A DNA stretch of 64,000 nucleotides from Bradyrhizobium sp. SRS-191 (GTDB lineage: Bacteria; Pseudomonadota; Alphaproteobacteria; Rhizobiales; Xanthobacteraceae), in NCBI RefSeq assembly GCF_024586915.1, contig NZ_JANBVS010000004.1, positions 186,001 to 250,000 of the forward strand, given 5' to 3'. The notes under the pieces were generated by a model, which made no database searches, was not told where the DNA came from, and saw only the letters and a program-made list of their open reading frames with translations. The translations under genes were made by a program, and so were the position numbers. Positions 1 through 9,722 of the stretch are shown piece after piece (the first letter of the stretch is position 1; the number at the start of each line of letters is the position of its first letter).

Positions 1-693
1 AAGAGCTGCCGGGATCTCGAATACAACTGGCTCGGCACCGATGACCAGGGCCGCGATGTCGTCGCGCGCCTGATCTACGGCTTCCGCATCTCCGTGCTGT
101 TCGGCCTGTCGCTGACGTTCTTCTCCTCGATCATCGGCATCGCCGCCGGTGGCGTGCAGGGCTATTTCGGCGGCTGGGTCGATCTCTTGTTCCAGCGCTT
201 CATCGAGATCTGGAACGCGATTCCCTATCTCTATCTGCTGCTGATCCTGTCCGCGGTTCTGGTGCCCGGCTTCTTCACTTTGCTCGGCATCATGCTGCTG
301 TTCTCCTGGGTCTCGCTGGTCGGCCTCGTCCGCGCCGAATTCCTGCGCGGCCGCAATTTCGAGTATATCCAGGCGGCCCGCGCGCTCGGCGTCTCGAACG
401 CTGTCATCATGATCAGGCATCTGCTGCCGAACGCGATGGTTGCGACCATGACCTTCCTGCCCTTCATCGTCTCCAGCTCAGTGATGACCTTGACCGCGCT
501 CGACTTCCTCGGCTTCGGCCTGCCGCCCGGCTCGCCGTCCCTCGGCGAGATGCTGTCGCAGGCGAAAGCCAACGTGCAGGCGCCGTGGCTCGGCCTCACC
601 GGCTTCTTCTCGGTCGCGATCATGCTGTCACTGCTGATCTTCATCGGCGAGGCCGTGCGCGACGCCTTCGATCCGCGCAAGACGTTCAGGTGA
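1..693 (+). CDS. yejE: Oligopeptide/microcin-type ABC transporter permease (YejE), 3' part
   Basis: Inner-membrane permease subunit of a binding-protein-dependent peptide importer. The frame is open from the first base, so the gene begins outside the window; 230 codons are visible. The first visible residues carry NWLGTDDQGRD, the conserved stretch of the DppC/OppC/YejE group that precedes the permease core. Several hydrophobic segments follow, and the EAA loop that contacts the ATPase appears as EYIQAARALGVSNAVIMIRH. The next gene, 33 bases on, encodes a double ATPase of the YejF type, which is what separates Yej from Dpp and Opp (two separate ATPases). The substrate is not readable from the sequence. 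Confidence 0.88.
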   Translation, partial: KSCRDLEYNWLGTDDQGRDVVARLIYGFRISVLFGLSLTFFSSIIGIAAGGVQGYFGGWVDLLFQRFIEIWNAIPYLYLLLILSAVLVPGFFTLLGIMLLFSWVSLVGLVRAEFLRGRNFEYIQAARALGVSNAVIMIRHLLPNAMVATMTFLPFIVSSSVMTLTALDFLGFGLPPGSPSLGEMLSQAKANVQAPWLGLTGFFSVAIMLSLLIFIGEAVRDAFDPRKTFR

Positions 694-726
694 GCGCCAG
701 GAATACGATGACATGGATACGATGAC

Positions 727-2364
<1,638 letters not shown>

Positions 2365-2403
2365 ACGATCGGCGCGCATCGGGACCCAGGCAATCGCGAG
2401 ACA

Positions 2404-2661
2404 ATGCCGTCCAAGTTGGATCTCATCAAAGCTCTTCTGCTGTCCGAGTGGGACCCCATCGGCGTTTCCGGCTGCGAGGGCGCCGAAGACGAATATGATC
2501 GCTACGCTCTCCAGGTCTTCAACATGCTTGAAGACGGTGCCGATGCCGAGTCGATCGCGAACTATCTCACCGGAGTCGTCACTGACAGAATGTCACTTCC
2601 GGGGCGTCCTGACGCCGATCATCGGATCGCTGCGAAGGCGTCGATGATCTATCAAAGCTAG
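2404..2661 (+). CDS. Small acidic protein, possible immunity-type family
   Basis: 85 residues, acidic, with no signal peptide or membrane segment. The N-terminal half contains LLSEWDPIGVSGCEGAEDEY, which resembles small proteins (the DUF1871 type) often found as immunity or antitoxin-like genes in polymorphic toxin loci; that resemblance is from memory. It sits 39 bases after yejF and 40 bases before another immunity-like gene. No cognate toxin is visible nearby. It is a real gene on coding appearance, but its function is unknown. Confidence 0.6.
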   Translation: MPSKLDLIKALLLSEWDPIGVSGCEGAEDEYDRYALQVFNMLEDGADAESIANYLTGVVTDRMSLPGRPDADHRIAAKASMIYQS

Positions 2662-2701
2662 GTCGCCGACGAGGGCGGATCGTGCCGCAACAAACGGAAG
2701 C

Positions 2702-3244
2702 ATGGAAATGTCCGGCAGGGACGCGGTGCGTTGGACCAAGGGCTATACGCAAGCCGAGCTCGACCGGGCGCAACGTCGATCTGGACTGGTCTTTCCTCCC
2801 GATCTGACCGCGCTCCTGAGGCGGAGGCGGCCGGTGGATGGCCACGACTGGACGGACGATCGTGCGATCAGACGAGCGCTCGAGTGGCCGTTCGAAAGCC
2901 TTCTGCATTCTGTCGAGAATGGACGATTGTGGTGGTCGGAGTGGGGAAGGCTGCCTTCGACTGCACGCGCCCGCGAAGAGGTGCTTCGGGACATCGTGTC
3001 CCGGGCACCCAAACTCATCCCGTTGATCGCTCATCGATATCTGCCTGAGCAGCCGCATGAAGCGGGCAACCCGGTTCTCTCGATCTACGGGATCGATGCG
3101 ATTTACTACGGCGCCAATCTGAACGATTATTTTGAACGAGAGTTCATGGGCTGGAGCAGCAAGCCATGGCCCGCGCAGATCAAACACATCCCGTTCTGGT
3201 CCGACCTCGTCGAGCGATTTGCGCAGGACAAGAACACGTCGTGA
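2702..3244 (+). CDS. SMI1/KNR4-like protein
   Basis: 180 residues, soluble. The order of features fits the SMI1/KNR4 (SUKH) fold: an N-terminal helix and FPPDLTALLRRR near residues 30-41, a tryptophan-rich middle (LWWSEWG), then LIPLIAHRYLPEQPHEAGNPVLSIYG and the C-terminal IPFWSDLVERF. Bacterial members commonly act as immunity proteins against secreted nuclease or deaminase toxins. Here it follows another small immunity-like gene with no toxin in sight. The start could be ATG 2702 or 2708. The family call is recognised by pattern only. Confidence 0.6.
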   Translation: MEMSGRDAVRWTKGYTQAELDRAQRRSGLVFPPDLTALLRRRRPVDGHDWTDDRAIRRALEWPFESLLHSVENGRLWWSEWGRLPSTARAREEVLRDIVSRAPKLIPLIAHRYLPEQPHEAGNPVLSIYGIDAIYYGANLNDYFEREFMGWSSKPWPAQIKHIPFWSDLVERFAQDKNTS

Positions 3245-3352
3245 TCCTGTTCATGCTGAGATCCTTCGTCAGCCGATCAATGAGTGCCGATCAGTAGGTC
3301 CGGAATGTCCGATGGCACCAGTTCGAGGACTTTCCAGCTCTGGACGCCCTGC

Positions 3353-3937
3353 TCATTCCAGGTCGTGAAGCTCCTTGCGAAGCGGCGGTGTCAGGCGAAA
3401 ATCAGAGAACGATACGACCAGCCCGGCTCGCTCCGGCGTGCAGGCCATCGGTCCGACGAGACAGGACCCGTCCGCGGCAAACGGCGCAAGCCGCATCAGA
3501 GGCCAAAGCCTGCCGTCGTTCGACGCTTGCAAGCGAAGAACGCCATGTTCGACGGTGACCCGCAAGCGGAAGTCGCTTGCGTCGTGCTCATAGGGGGCCG
3601 TTGCCCAATCCGACCGTCCATCGGTCAACACGCTCGACAGCATGGCGCGTCCGTCCGCAAATTCGATTCCCGCCTTGAGCCAGCGATCTGCGCCGACGCG
3701 CACCATGAGGCCCGCTTGATCGTAGAGCGCCTGGAAATGGCTACGGATGCGCAATTCGGCCGTGAAGGCCTTCCCGCCCGGGAAACCGAGAAAATGTCCG
3801 CTGTCGCGCACGAAGCCGTAATGCGTTTCACGCCAGAAGTCGGTGGCATTGTCCGTGATCATTTGGAGGACGTCGTCCGTCTCGGTCCATTGTTTTGGCT
3901 CGTTCAGCCAAATGCCGTCCGGTCTTCCCAATGTCAT
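3353..3937 (-). CDS. DUF1349 family protein
   Basis: 194 residues, cytosolic. The pattern matches DUF1349 proteins, a jelly-roll lectin/glucanase-like fold: WLNEPKQW at the start, ATDFWRETHYGFVRDSGHF, then LRIRSHFQALYDQAGLMVRVG, WLKAGIEF and a terminal strand VVSFSDFRLTP. Members often resemble a regulator-of-sugar-beta-glucanase domain, and their biochemical role is unproven. The gene stands alone, convergent with the plus-strand genes before it and followed upstream by a gene-free repeat region. Confidence 0.75.
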   Translation of the reverse strand: MTLGRPDGIWLNEPKQWTETDDVLQMITDNATDFWRETHYGFVRDSGHFLGFPGGKAFTAELRIRSHFQALYDQAGLMVRVGADRWLKAGIEFADGRAMLSSVLTDGRSDWATAPYEHDASDFRLRVTVEHGVLRLQASNDGRLWPLMRLAPFAADGSCLVGPMACTPERAGLVVSFSDFRLTPPLRKELHDLE

Positions 3938-4210
3938 TCTAGCCTCGCTTCAAGCATGAGCCGGTCTCGGTGCGGCGTCGCCGCCGCCGTTTGCGCAGGG
4001 ATCGAGTGTCAACAACGGACACCCCGGAAAGTTTTGGCTTCGAGCATGAGATCGCGATGCTTCTCGGGAGCAGCTGACGTTCCGCCTCGAAGCCCCGTGG
4101 GACTTCGATCTGGACAGCTGACGTGATCAGCTGCGGCCATCGGCATGCCACCCCCGGCAACATCTATCAGCTAAATCGCCGGGTTTCGTCACCTGCGAGC
4201 GATGCAGCAC
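3938..4210. other. Gene-free stretch upstream of the DUF1349 gene
   Basis: No convincing coding region. It presumably holds the promoter of the minus-strand DUF1349 gene, but no clear -35/-10 pair was recognised. It leads directly into the block of dispersed and palindromic repeats that runs to about 5.16 kb. Confidence 0.5.
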
Positions 4211-4670
4211 TGATTTGCCCGACGAGCAGCCTTTTGGAGATGCCTGTCCAGCCCTGTTCGCAAAAATAATCTGGTTTCTATTTTTCGGAATTCGTGCATA
4301 CTCCGCTTCGTCCTGCCCCACGAGAGGGACGTACGCGTCGTCACGGACGTCGGTGCGGGATGCGATGGCCGCGATGATGCTGCGTGTGCATATGCGCACG
4401 GACGAACGGCGTCATGCGGACGGTGAAGTCGTGTGGTCCTGGCGCCCCGATGCTGGCGTCAAGGTCGCAGGCGCTGATGAGGCCCGCGGCCGACAGGGGC
4501 AAGACAGCCGGTCCCTGGGGAGAGCACGTATAAGCCGTAAGCCCGTCGCGCAGGGGAGGCCGGATGTTCGGCCCGTACCTGTGGCGACTACGCGTGCTTT
4601 TCTGCACGCAACCACGGGTGCGCTCGGCACCCGGCCTTCCCTGCGCCCTCTCACTTGCCGAGGGCGGATG
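4211..4670 (+). repeat. Dispersed repeat, copy 1 (about 460 bp)
   Basis: Its reverse-complement relative lies at 51068-51523. Matching landmarks in the same order are: GATTTGCCC near the start, GTCCAG, an AT-rich run with TTTTTCGGAA, CACGAGAGGGACG, GTCACGGACGTCGG, GTGCGGGATGCG, CCCGATGCTG, GCGCAGGG.AGGCCGGATGT, CGTACCTGTGG and finally CACCCGGCCTTCCCTGCGC. Short open frames occur in it on both strands, but they do not look protein-like. It is probably a non-autonomous, ORF-bearing intergenic element spread through the genome. Confidence 0.7.
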
Positions 4671-4810
4671 ACTGTCGCATAGCTCGGGCGGATCATGCCG
4701 CGAGAGTGCGGACGCTCGTCCCTATGCTGTTTGAGATGTAAATCGATTTGAACGCGCGATAAACATCGCGGCTTGTCGCAATGGACTGTCAGTACGATGG
4801 CCGTCATTGT

Positions 4811-4967
4811 GCCCTCTCCCCTTGCGGGAGAGGGCATGTAGGAAAGCGCGGCTTGCTCGGTTGGGTGAGGGGTATCTCTCCGCAAGCGATACTCGTAGAT
4901 GCATACCCCTCACCCGACCGCGCCTGCAGCTCTGTCCTACATGCCCTCTCCCGCAAGGGGAGAGGGC
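4811..4967. repeat. Large palindromic intergenic element (REP/BIME-like)
   Basis: The arms at 4811-4843 and 4935-4967 are perfect 33-base reverse complements. Each arm contains its own smaller hairpin (CCCTCTCCC...GGGAGAGGG). Inner segments also pair: GGTTGGGTGAGGGGTAT with ATACCCCTCACCCGACC. The whole unit can fold into one long hairpin with side structure. A partial copy of one end is present at 52672-52692. Confidence 0.85.
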
Positions 4968-5024
4968 GCAGTCACCAGCACCGCGACTTGTTGCACGATC
5001 GGGATTTTTCAACGTGATAAGGCC

Positions 5025-5164
5025 GTAGGGTGGGCAAAGGTGCTTGCTCGATGGCTGCTCCGACCTCGCCTGTCGCGCGCCGTGCCCACCGTTCCAACCG
5101 CGCGCGTATCTGCGACGGTGGGCACGTCACGATCGCGTTGCGATCGTGCCTTTGCCCACCCTAC
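5025..5164. repeat. Second palindromic intergenic element
   Basis: The outer arms are GTAGGGTGGGCAAAGG at 5025 and CCTTTGCCCACCCTAC ending at 5164. Inside, GTGCCCACCGTT pairs with GACGGTGGGCAC. The sequence differs from the adjacent element at 4811-4967, so two unrelated palindrome families sit next to each other at the 3' end of the NlpC/P60 gene, whose stop is at 5169. Confidence 0.8.
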
Positions 5165-5168
5165 ACAC

Positions 5169-6008
5169 TCAACCCAGCCGCTTGATCTCCAGCACGTCGC
5201 TGCCGCTGGTCTTGATGCGCGCGATCGCTGCGCTGATCGGCTCGATCTGCGTGGCCATATGAAACGCGTTGGCATGCACCATCGTCTCGGCATCGCGCAC
5301 GATCGCGACGTGGCCCTTCCAGAAGATCAGATCGCCGCGGCGGAGCGGCTCGCTGCTTTCGACCGCGCGCCCCAGTGCCGCCAGCTGCATGTCGCTATCC
5401 CGCGGGCATGACACGCCCGCGGCATTCAATGACACCTGCACCAGCCCCGAGCAGTCGATGCCGAGGCTGCTCTTGCCTCCCCAGAGATAGGGCGTGCCGA
5501 CGAAGCGCTCGGCGACCGCGACGAAATCTGACTCGACATGGTCAAGGGCAATGACGTGCTGCCGCGGCACGCACCAGCCTTCGGCCGTCATGACGAAACC
5601 GGCTTCCTCGCGGATCACGGCGATGGTCGATTCCATCAGCAGCGTCTCGACTGGCGGCAGCTTGATCGACGGACCGGGAAACGCGAAGCTGCGCAGCGCG
5701 CCGATCTTATGAGTCGGCGCAGCAGAGGGGACCGCGAGAGCGGCGTCCGGCAGCCAGCCGACATAGCCGTCGCGTTCGAGCTGGCCCCAGGCCCAGCCCT
5801 CGCCGTTGCGATCGTAGATCGTGACGCGCTCGCCCTTCAGCGCCTGCGTTGCCAGCTCGGCACCGGACTGCGGCTGCAGGCGCAGCGGTGCGAGGGGATC
5901 GGCGATGACGAGGGTCTCGCCGTCGACGAAGCGCTCGGCGGTGACCTGCCCCTGGAGATGTCTGGCCGCGATGTCGCCGCGTGCCGGCGTGATGCGCGGA
6001 TCAGCCAT
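5169..6008 (-). CDS. NlpC/P60 family peptidase with SH3-like N-terminal region
   Basis: 279 residues, predicted gamma-D-glutamyl-diamino-acid endopeptidase acting on peptidoglycan peptides. Residues 20-150 form SH3-like repeats (GEGWAWGQLERDGYVGWLP, and EEAGFVMTAEGWCVPRQHV). The NlpC/P60 domain follows with the catalytic cysteine C186 in GIDCSGLVQ, histidine H233 in KGHVAIV and H245 in MVHANAFH. YLWGG before the cysteine is the usual substrate-groove motif. No export signal is visible, so recycling of imported muropeptides is possible, as for dipeptidyl-peptidase VI types. The 5' end overlaps the upstream aminopeptidase gene by 8 bases, indicating coupled expression. Confidence 0.9.
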   Translation of the reverse strand: MADPRITPARGDIAARHLQGQVTAERFVDGETLVIADPLAPLRLQPQSGAELATQALKGERVTIYDRNGEGWAWGQLERDGYVGWLPDAALAVPSAAPTHKIGALRSFAFPGPSIKLPPVETLLMESTIAVIREEAGFVMTAEGWCVPRQHVIALDHVESDFVAVAERFVGTPYLWGGKSSLGIDCSGLVQVSLNAAGVSCPRDSDMQLAALGRAVESSEPLRRGDLIFWKGHVAIVRDAETMVHANAFHMATQIEPISAAIARIKTSGSDVLEIKRLG

Positions 6009-7383
6009 AGCGCTCGCTCAGCAGCTTGTAGAGCGCGCGCGCCGCCTGGCACTCGCCGCCCTCGGGACGGCCGGGCTTTGCCGACGGCGTCCAGGCGAAG
6101 ATGTCGAGATGCAGCCACCTCGTCGTCGGCTCGACGAAGCGCTGCAGGAACAGCGCGCAGGTGATCGAGCCGGCGAAGCCGCCGGATGGCGCGTTGTTGA
6201 GGGTCGCGACCTTGGAGTCGAGCCACGAGTCATACGGCGCCCACAGCGGCATCCGCCACAGCGGATCGTTCTCGGCTGCCGCACAGCGGGCGACGTCTGC
6301 GGCCAGCGCCTCGTCATTGGTGTAGAACGGCGGCAGCTCGGGGCCGAGCGCGACCCGCGCCGCGCCCGTCAGCGTGCCCATGTCGATAAGCAGCTCGGGC
6401 TTGTCCTCGTCGGCAAGCGCCAGCGCGTCGGCCAGGATCAGCCGGCCCTCGGCATCGGTGTTGCCGATCTCGACCGTAAGGCCCTTGCGAGAGGGAAACA
6501 CGTCCATCGGCCGGAAGGCGTTGCCGGCCACCGCGTTCTCGACCGCGGGTATCAGCACGCGCAGCTGCAGCTTGAGCTTGGCATCCATCACCATCTGCGC
6601 CAGCGCCAGCACGTTGGCGGCGCCGCCCATGTCCTTTTTCATCAGCAGCATGCTGCTGGACGGCTTGAGGTCGAGGCCGCCGGTGTCGAAGCAGACGCCC
6701 TTGCCGACCAGGGTGACCTTGGGATGGTCAGCGTCGCCCCAGTTCAATTCGATCAGCCGCGGCGTCCGCGTCGACGCGCGGCCGACGGCGTGAATGAGGG
6801 GATGGTTTTGCTGCAGCAACTCATCACCGACGATGCTGCTGAAGCGGGCGCCAAAGCGCTCGGCAACCTGCTTGGCGGCCGCCTCGAGCTCCTCCGGCCC
6901 CATGTCGTTGGACGGCGTGTTGACGAGATCGCGCGCGAGGCACGCGGCGTCGGCGAGACGATCGAGCTCGGCGGCATCGACGCCGTCCGGCGGCACGAGG
7001 CGCACGTCAGGCTCCTCGGCTTTGCGGTAGCGGCCGAAGCGGTAACTGCCGAGCGCAAAGGCCAGCGCAGCAAGGCGGGCGTCATGCGGCGCGTTGGCGA
7101 AGCGGTAGATGCCGGTGGGAAGCAGGCCGGGCAGGCTGCCGGGCCGGAACAGATCGCGGTGCCTGGCGTCGGCATCCTCGATGCCGAACAGCACCTGCGC
7201 GATGCGGCCGTCGGAGCCTGGAAGGATCAGGCAGCTGCCGGGCTTGGCCGCGTAGACATTGGCCTCGGCGAAGTTGCGGGCTTCCGGGGAAAGGCTCTCC
7301 TTGATGCCGGGCCAGCTCGACTTCGTCACGAAGGTGATCGGAACCGCGGAAGGTGTGGACGAGGTCTCGAAGATCGACGGCAT
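6001..7383 (-). CDS. M17 leucyl aminopeptidase family protein
   Basis: 460 residues, a dimetal exopeptidase removing N-terminal residues from peptides in the cytoplasm. The C-terminal catalytic domain has VGKGVCFDTGG (K228, D233), KKDMGGAA (around D251) and the family signature NTDAEGRL at 308-315. The N-terminal domain is shorter than in PepA, as in the PepB-like subgroup. The gene overlaps the following NlpC/P60 gene, so both probably serve degradation of wall-derived or other peptides. It is divergent from the TadD-like gene, with a 194-base intergenic region. Confidence 0.9.
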   Translation of the reverse strand: MPSIFETSSTPSAVPITFVTKSSWPGIKESLSPEARNFAEANVYAAKPGSCLILPGSDGRIAQVLFGIEDADARHRDLFRPGSLPGLLPTGIYRFANAPHDARLAALAFALGSYRFGRYRKAEEPDVRLVPPDGVDAAELDRLADAACLARDLVNTPSNDMGPEELEAAAKQVAERFGARFSSIVGDELLQQNHPLIHAVGRASTRTPRLIELNWGDADHPKVTLVGKGVCFDTGGLDLKPSSSMLLMKKDMGGAANVLALAQMVMDAKLKLQLRVLIPAVENAVAGNAFRPMDVFPSRKGLTVEIGNTDAEGRLILADALALADEDKPELLIDMGTLTGAARVALGPELPPFYTNDEALAADVARCAAAENDPLWRMPLWAPYDSWLDSKVATLNNAPSGGFAGSITCALFLQRFVEPTTRWLHLDIFAWTPSAKPGRPEGGECQAARALYKLLSERYG

Positions 7384-7519
7384 GCCTAATCGTTCCTTAA
7401 GGGACGCGCTTCGGCATCAGACTTCGCAGAGTTCGGCGGCGGCTGCAATCGTGCCGGACGCATGGCCCGCAAACCGACGCAGAGCAGCCATCAGGGTCCG
7501 CGATCCCGCCATTAACCGG

Positions 7520-7535
7520 CTGTTAGCGTTAACAG
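7520..7535. promoter_or_regulatory. Candidate operator (inverted repeat) in the aminopeptidase/tadD divergent region
   Basis: CTGTTA-GCGT-TAACAG is a perfect 6-base inverted repeat, 43 bases upstream of the tadD start and inside the shared upstream region. It may bind a regulator. No factor can be named, and the match could be chance in a locally AT-richer segment. Confidence 0.3.
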
Positions 7536-7577
7536 TTTATTGCTGGCGCGTTCAATTTCGCTCGTCCTACGAGTCCA

Positions 7578-8396
7578 GTGAAAATGCGTCGACAGCCTTC
7601 GATCACCCGGCTCCTCGCCTCCGCAGCCATCGCCGCGCTCCTCGCCGCGGGCCTCGGCGGTTGCCAGACCGTGTCCGATGTCACGGGCTCGCTGGGCAGC
7701 CGTGCCGAGCCGCCGCCGGCGACCCCGCAGCGGGCGGCCGAGGTCTATGGCGAGCGCTACCGCGCCAATCCGAAGGATGCGGCGATGGCCGTCGCCTACG
7801 GCCAGGCGCTGCGCAACAATGGTCAGCGCGAGCAGGCCGTCGCGGTGCTGGAGCAGGCGACGCTGACGATCCCCGGCAACAAGACCGTGCTCGCCGCCTA
7901 TGGCCGCGCACTGGCCGACAACGGCAATTTCAAGCTGGCCTTCGACGTGCTGTCGCGCGCCCACTCGCCCGACAATCCCGACTGGAAGCTGCTGTCGGTG
8001 CAGGGCACGGTGCTCGACCAGATGGGCCGTCACGACGAGGCGCGGCGCTACTACGAGAGCGCGCTCAAGATCGTGCCCGGCGAACCCTCGGTGCTGTCCA
8101 ACCTCGGCCTGTCCTACATGCTGACGCGCGACCTGCCGAACGCCGAGCAGGCGCTGCGCCAGGCCTACGGTTCGCAGCGGGCGGACGCCCGCGTGCGGCA
8201 GAATCTCGCGCTGGTGGTCGGCCTGCAGGGCCGGTTCGCCGAAGCCGAGCAGATCGCACGCGCCGATCTGCCGCCCGATGAGGCTGCGGCAAACGTGGCC
8301 TATCTGAAGCAGATGATCCAGGGCCAGCGCGAAGGCCAGGGCAAGGGCAAGGCGCGCAACACGGCGCCGATGGCTTCGCTCAGCCAGCCGGACTGA
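7578..8396 (+). CDS. tadD: TadD-like TPR lipoprotein (pilus assembly)
   Basis: 272 residues. An N-terminal lipoprotein signal ends in LGGC (lipobox cysteine near residue 29). Tetratricopeptide repeats then run from about 48 to 245 (for example AMAVAYGQALRNNGQREQAV and PSVLSNLGLSYMLTRDLPNA). TadD proteins are outer-membrane-anchored TPR factors needed for secretin assembly in Tad pili. The start is GTG 7578, or ATG 7584 two codons later. The gene is separated from the main tad operon by an unrelated amidase and lies on the opposite strand. Confidence 0.8.
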   Translation: MKMRRQPSITRLLASAAIAALLAAGLGGCQTVSDVTGSLGSRAEPPPATPQRAAEVYGERYRANPKDAAMAVAYGQALRNNGQREQAVAVLEQATLTIPGNKTVLAAYGRALADNGNFKLAFDVLSRAHSPDNPDWKLLSVQGTVLDQMGRHDEARRYYESALKIVPGEPSVLSNLGLSYMLTRDLPNAEQALRQAYGSQRADARVRQNLALVVGLQGRFAEAEQIARADLPPDEAAANVAYLKQMIQGQREGQGKGKARNTAPMASLSQPD

Positions 8397-8402
8397 CGCT
8401 GG

Positions 8403-9638
8403 TCACGAGCCCGCGAGCAGGCGCCGGCAGGTCTCCACGAACACATCGGCGCCGGTGACGATGTCAGCGTCGGACGTGTTCTCGGTCCAGTGATGGCTGA
8501 TGCCGCCGATCGACGGAACGAACAGCATCCCCGCCGGCATGATCGTCGCCAGCACTTGCGCGTCGTGCCCGGCGCCGCTCGGCATCCGCAGCGATTTGCC
8601 TCCGGCAAGATCGCGGCTCGCGGCCTCGATCGCGTCCTGGAAGGCGCGATCCATCATCGCCGGCGCGCCGGTGCGGATGCGCTCGACGGTGACCTGACAC
8701 GGACCGGCCGCAGAGGCCTGCGCAGCCATCTCACGCAGCAGCGCTTCGAGGCGGTCGATCACGGCCGCATTGTCGTCGCGGATCTGGAACAGCATCTCGG
8801 CTTGGCCGGGGATGATGCTCGGCGCGCCCGGATCGAGCGTGATGCGGCCGGTGGTCCACACCGTGCGCGGGCCGCAGGCGGAGGGAAAGCGCGCGTCGAT
8901 GTCGACGCAGAACCGGGCGAGCGCGAGGCCGGCGTCCTTGCGGACCGCCATCCGCGTCGTGCCGGCATGGTTCTGCTCGCCGGTGAAGACGATGCGGTAC
9001 TGCCAGATGCCGACGATCGAGGTGACGACGCCGACCTTGAGCTCGCCCTTTTCCAGCGTATCGCCCTGCTCGATATGGGCCTCGAGATAGCCGATATGGC
9101 GGCCGCGCTCGGCGTGCAGGCGGGGACGTCCCGCGAAGCCCATGTCGGCCAGCGCCTCGCGCATCGTGCGCGGGCTGCTGCGGTCGCGGGCGGCATCGAT
9201 GTCGGCCTCGCTGACATCGCCGACATAGGAGCGGCTGCCGAGGAAGGCGCCGAAGTGCCCCTCCTCGTCGCACCAGGAGGCGACTTCGACGGCGCCTGCG
9301 ATGGCGGGATCGGGATTGAGCACACGGGCCGCTTCGAGCGCGTAGATCACGCCGAGCGGGCCATCGAGCCAGCCGGCATAGTTCTGACTCTCCAGATGCG
9401 ATCCCGCCAGCAGCTTCGGCCCGGGCTTCGCGCTCGTGCCCAGCACGTTGCCGATGCCGTCGATCTCGGCCGTGAGCTGCGCGTCGGGCAGGCGCGCGGC
9501 GATCCAGGTCAGTGATTGGCGGTGCGCTTCGGAGAAGGTCGGCCGGTGGACGCCGGTCTTGTAGGTGCCGAAGGCGCGCAGCGCGTTCAGGTCGGCGAGG
9601 ACGCGGGCGCCATCGGCGCGGCGGAGAGTGTCGGACAT
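8403..9638 (-). CDS. M20 family Zn-dependent hydrolase (hydantoinase/carbamoylase-type amidase)
   Basis: 411 residues, cytoplasmic. Resembles N-carbamoyl-L-amino acid hydrolases and allantoate amidohydrolases. Metal-site motifs are present: H81 in GSHLES, D92 in LDGPLGV, E125-E126 in WCDEEG, H188 in AHIEQG and a late histidine in SGAGHDA. The usual HxD aspartate is glutamate (E83), as I recall for a subgroup of the family. Substrate is unknown; allantoate, ureidoglycolate or carbamoyl amino acids are possible. Its stop is 6 bases from the end of tadD (convergent). Confidence 0.85.
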   Translation of the reverse strand: MSDTLRRADGARVLADLNALRAFGTYKTGVHRPTFSEAHRQSLTWIAARLPDAQLTAEIDGIGNVLGTSAKPGPKLLAGSHLESQNYAGWLDGPLGVIYALEAARVLNPDPAIAGAVEVASWCDEEGHFGAFLGSRSYVGDVSEADIDAARDRSSPRTMREALADMGFAGRPRLHAERGRHIGYLEAHIEQGDTLEKGELKVGVVTSIVGIWQYRIVFTGEQNHAGTTRMAVRKDAGLALARFCVDIDARFPSACGPRTVWTTGRITLDPGAPSIIPGQAEMLFQIRDDNAAVIDRLEALLREMAAQASAAGPCQVTVERIRTGAPAMMDRAFQDAIEAASRDLAGGKSLRMPSGAGHDAQVLATIMPAGMLFVPSIGGISHHWTENTSDADIVTGADVFVETCRRLLAGS

Positions 9639-9722
9639 CAGGCGGAGACCTCGATCATGCTCCGCCTAGCTTTCAAAGTGGCGCCGCGACCGCAAGCGAT
9701 ATTTCGCCGGGCGGGGCATCAG

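Noticed and set aside
4215..4682. Open frame of about 155 codons in the first repeat
   Set aside because: Lies in a dispersed repeat, composition is not protein-like, and the frame is not kept in the second copy.
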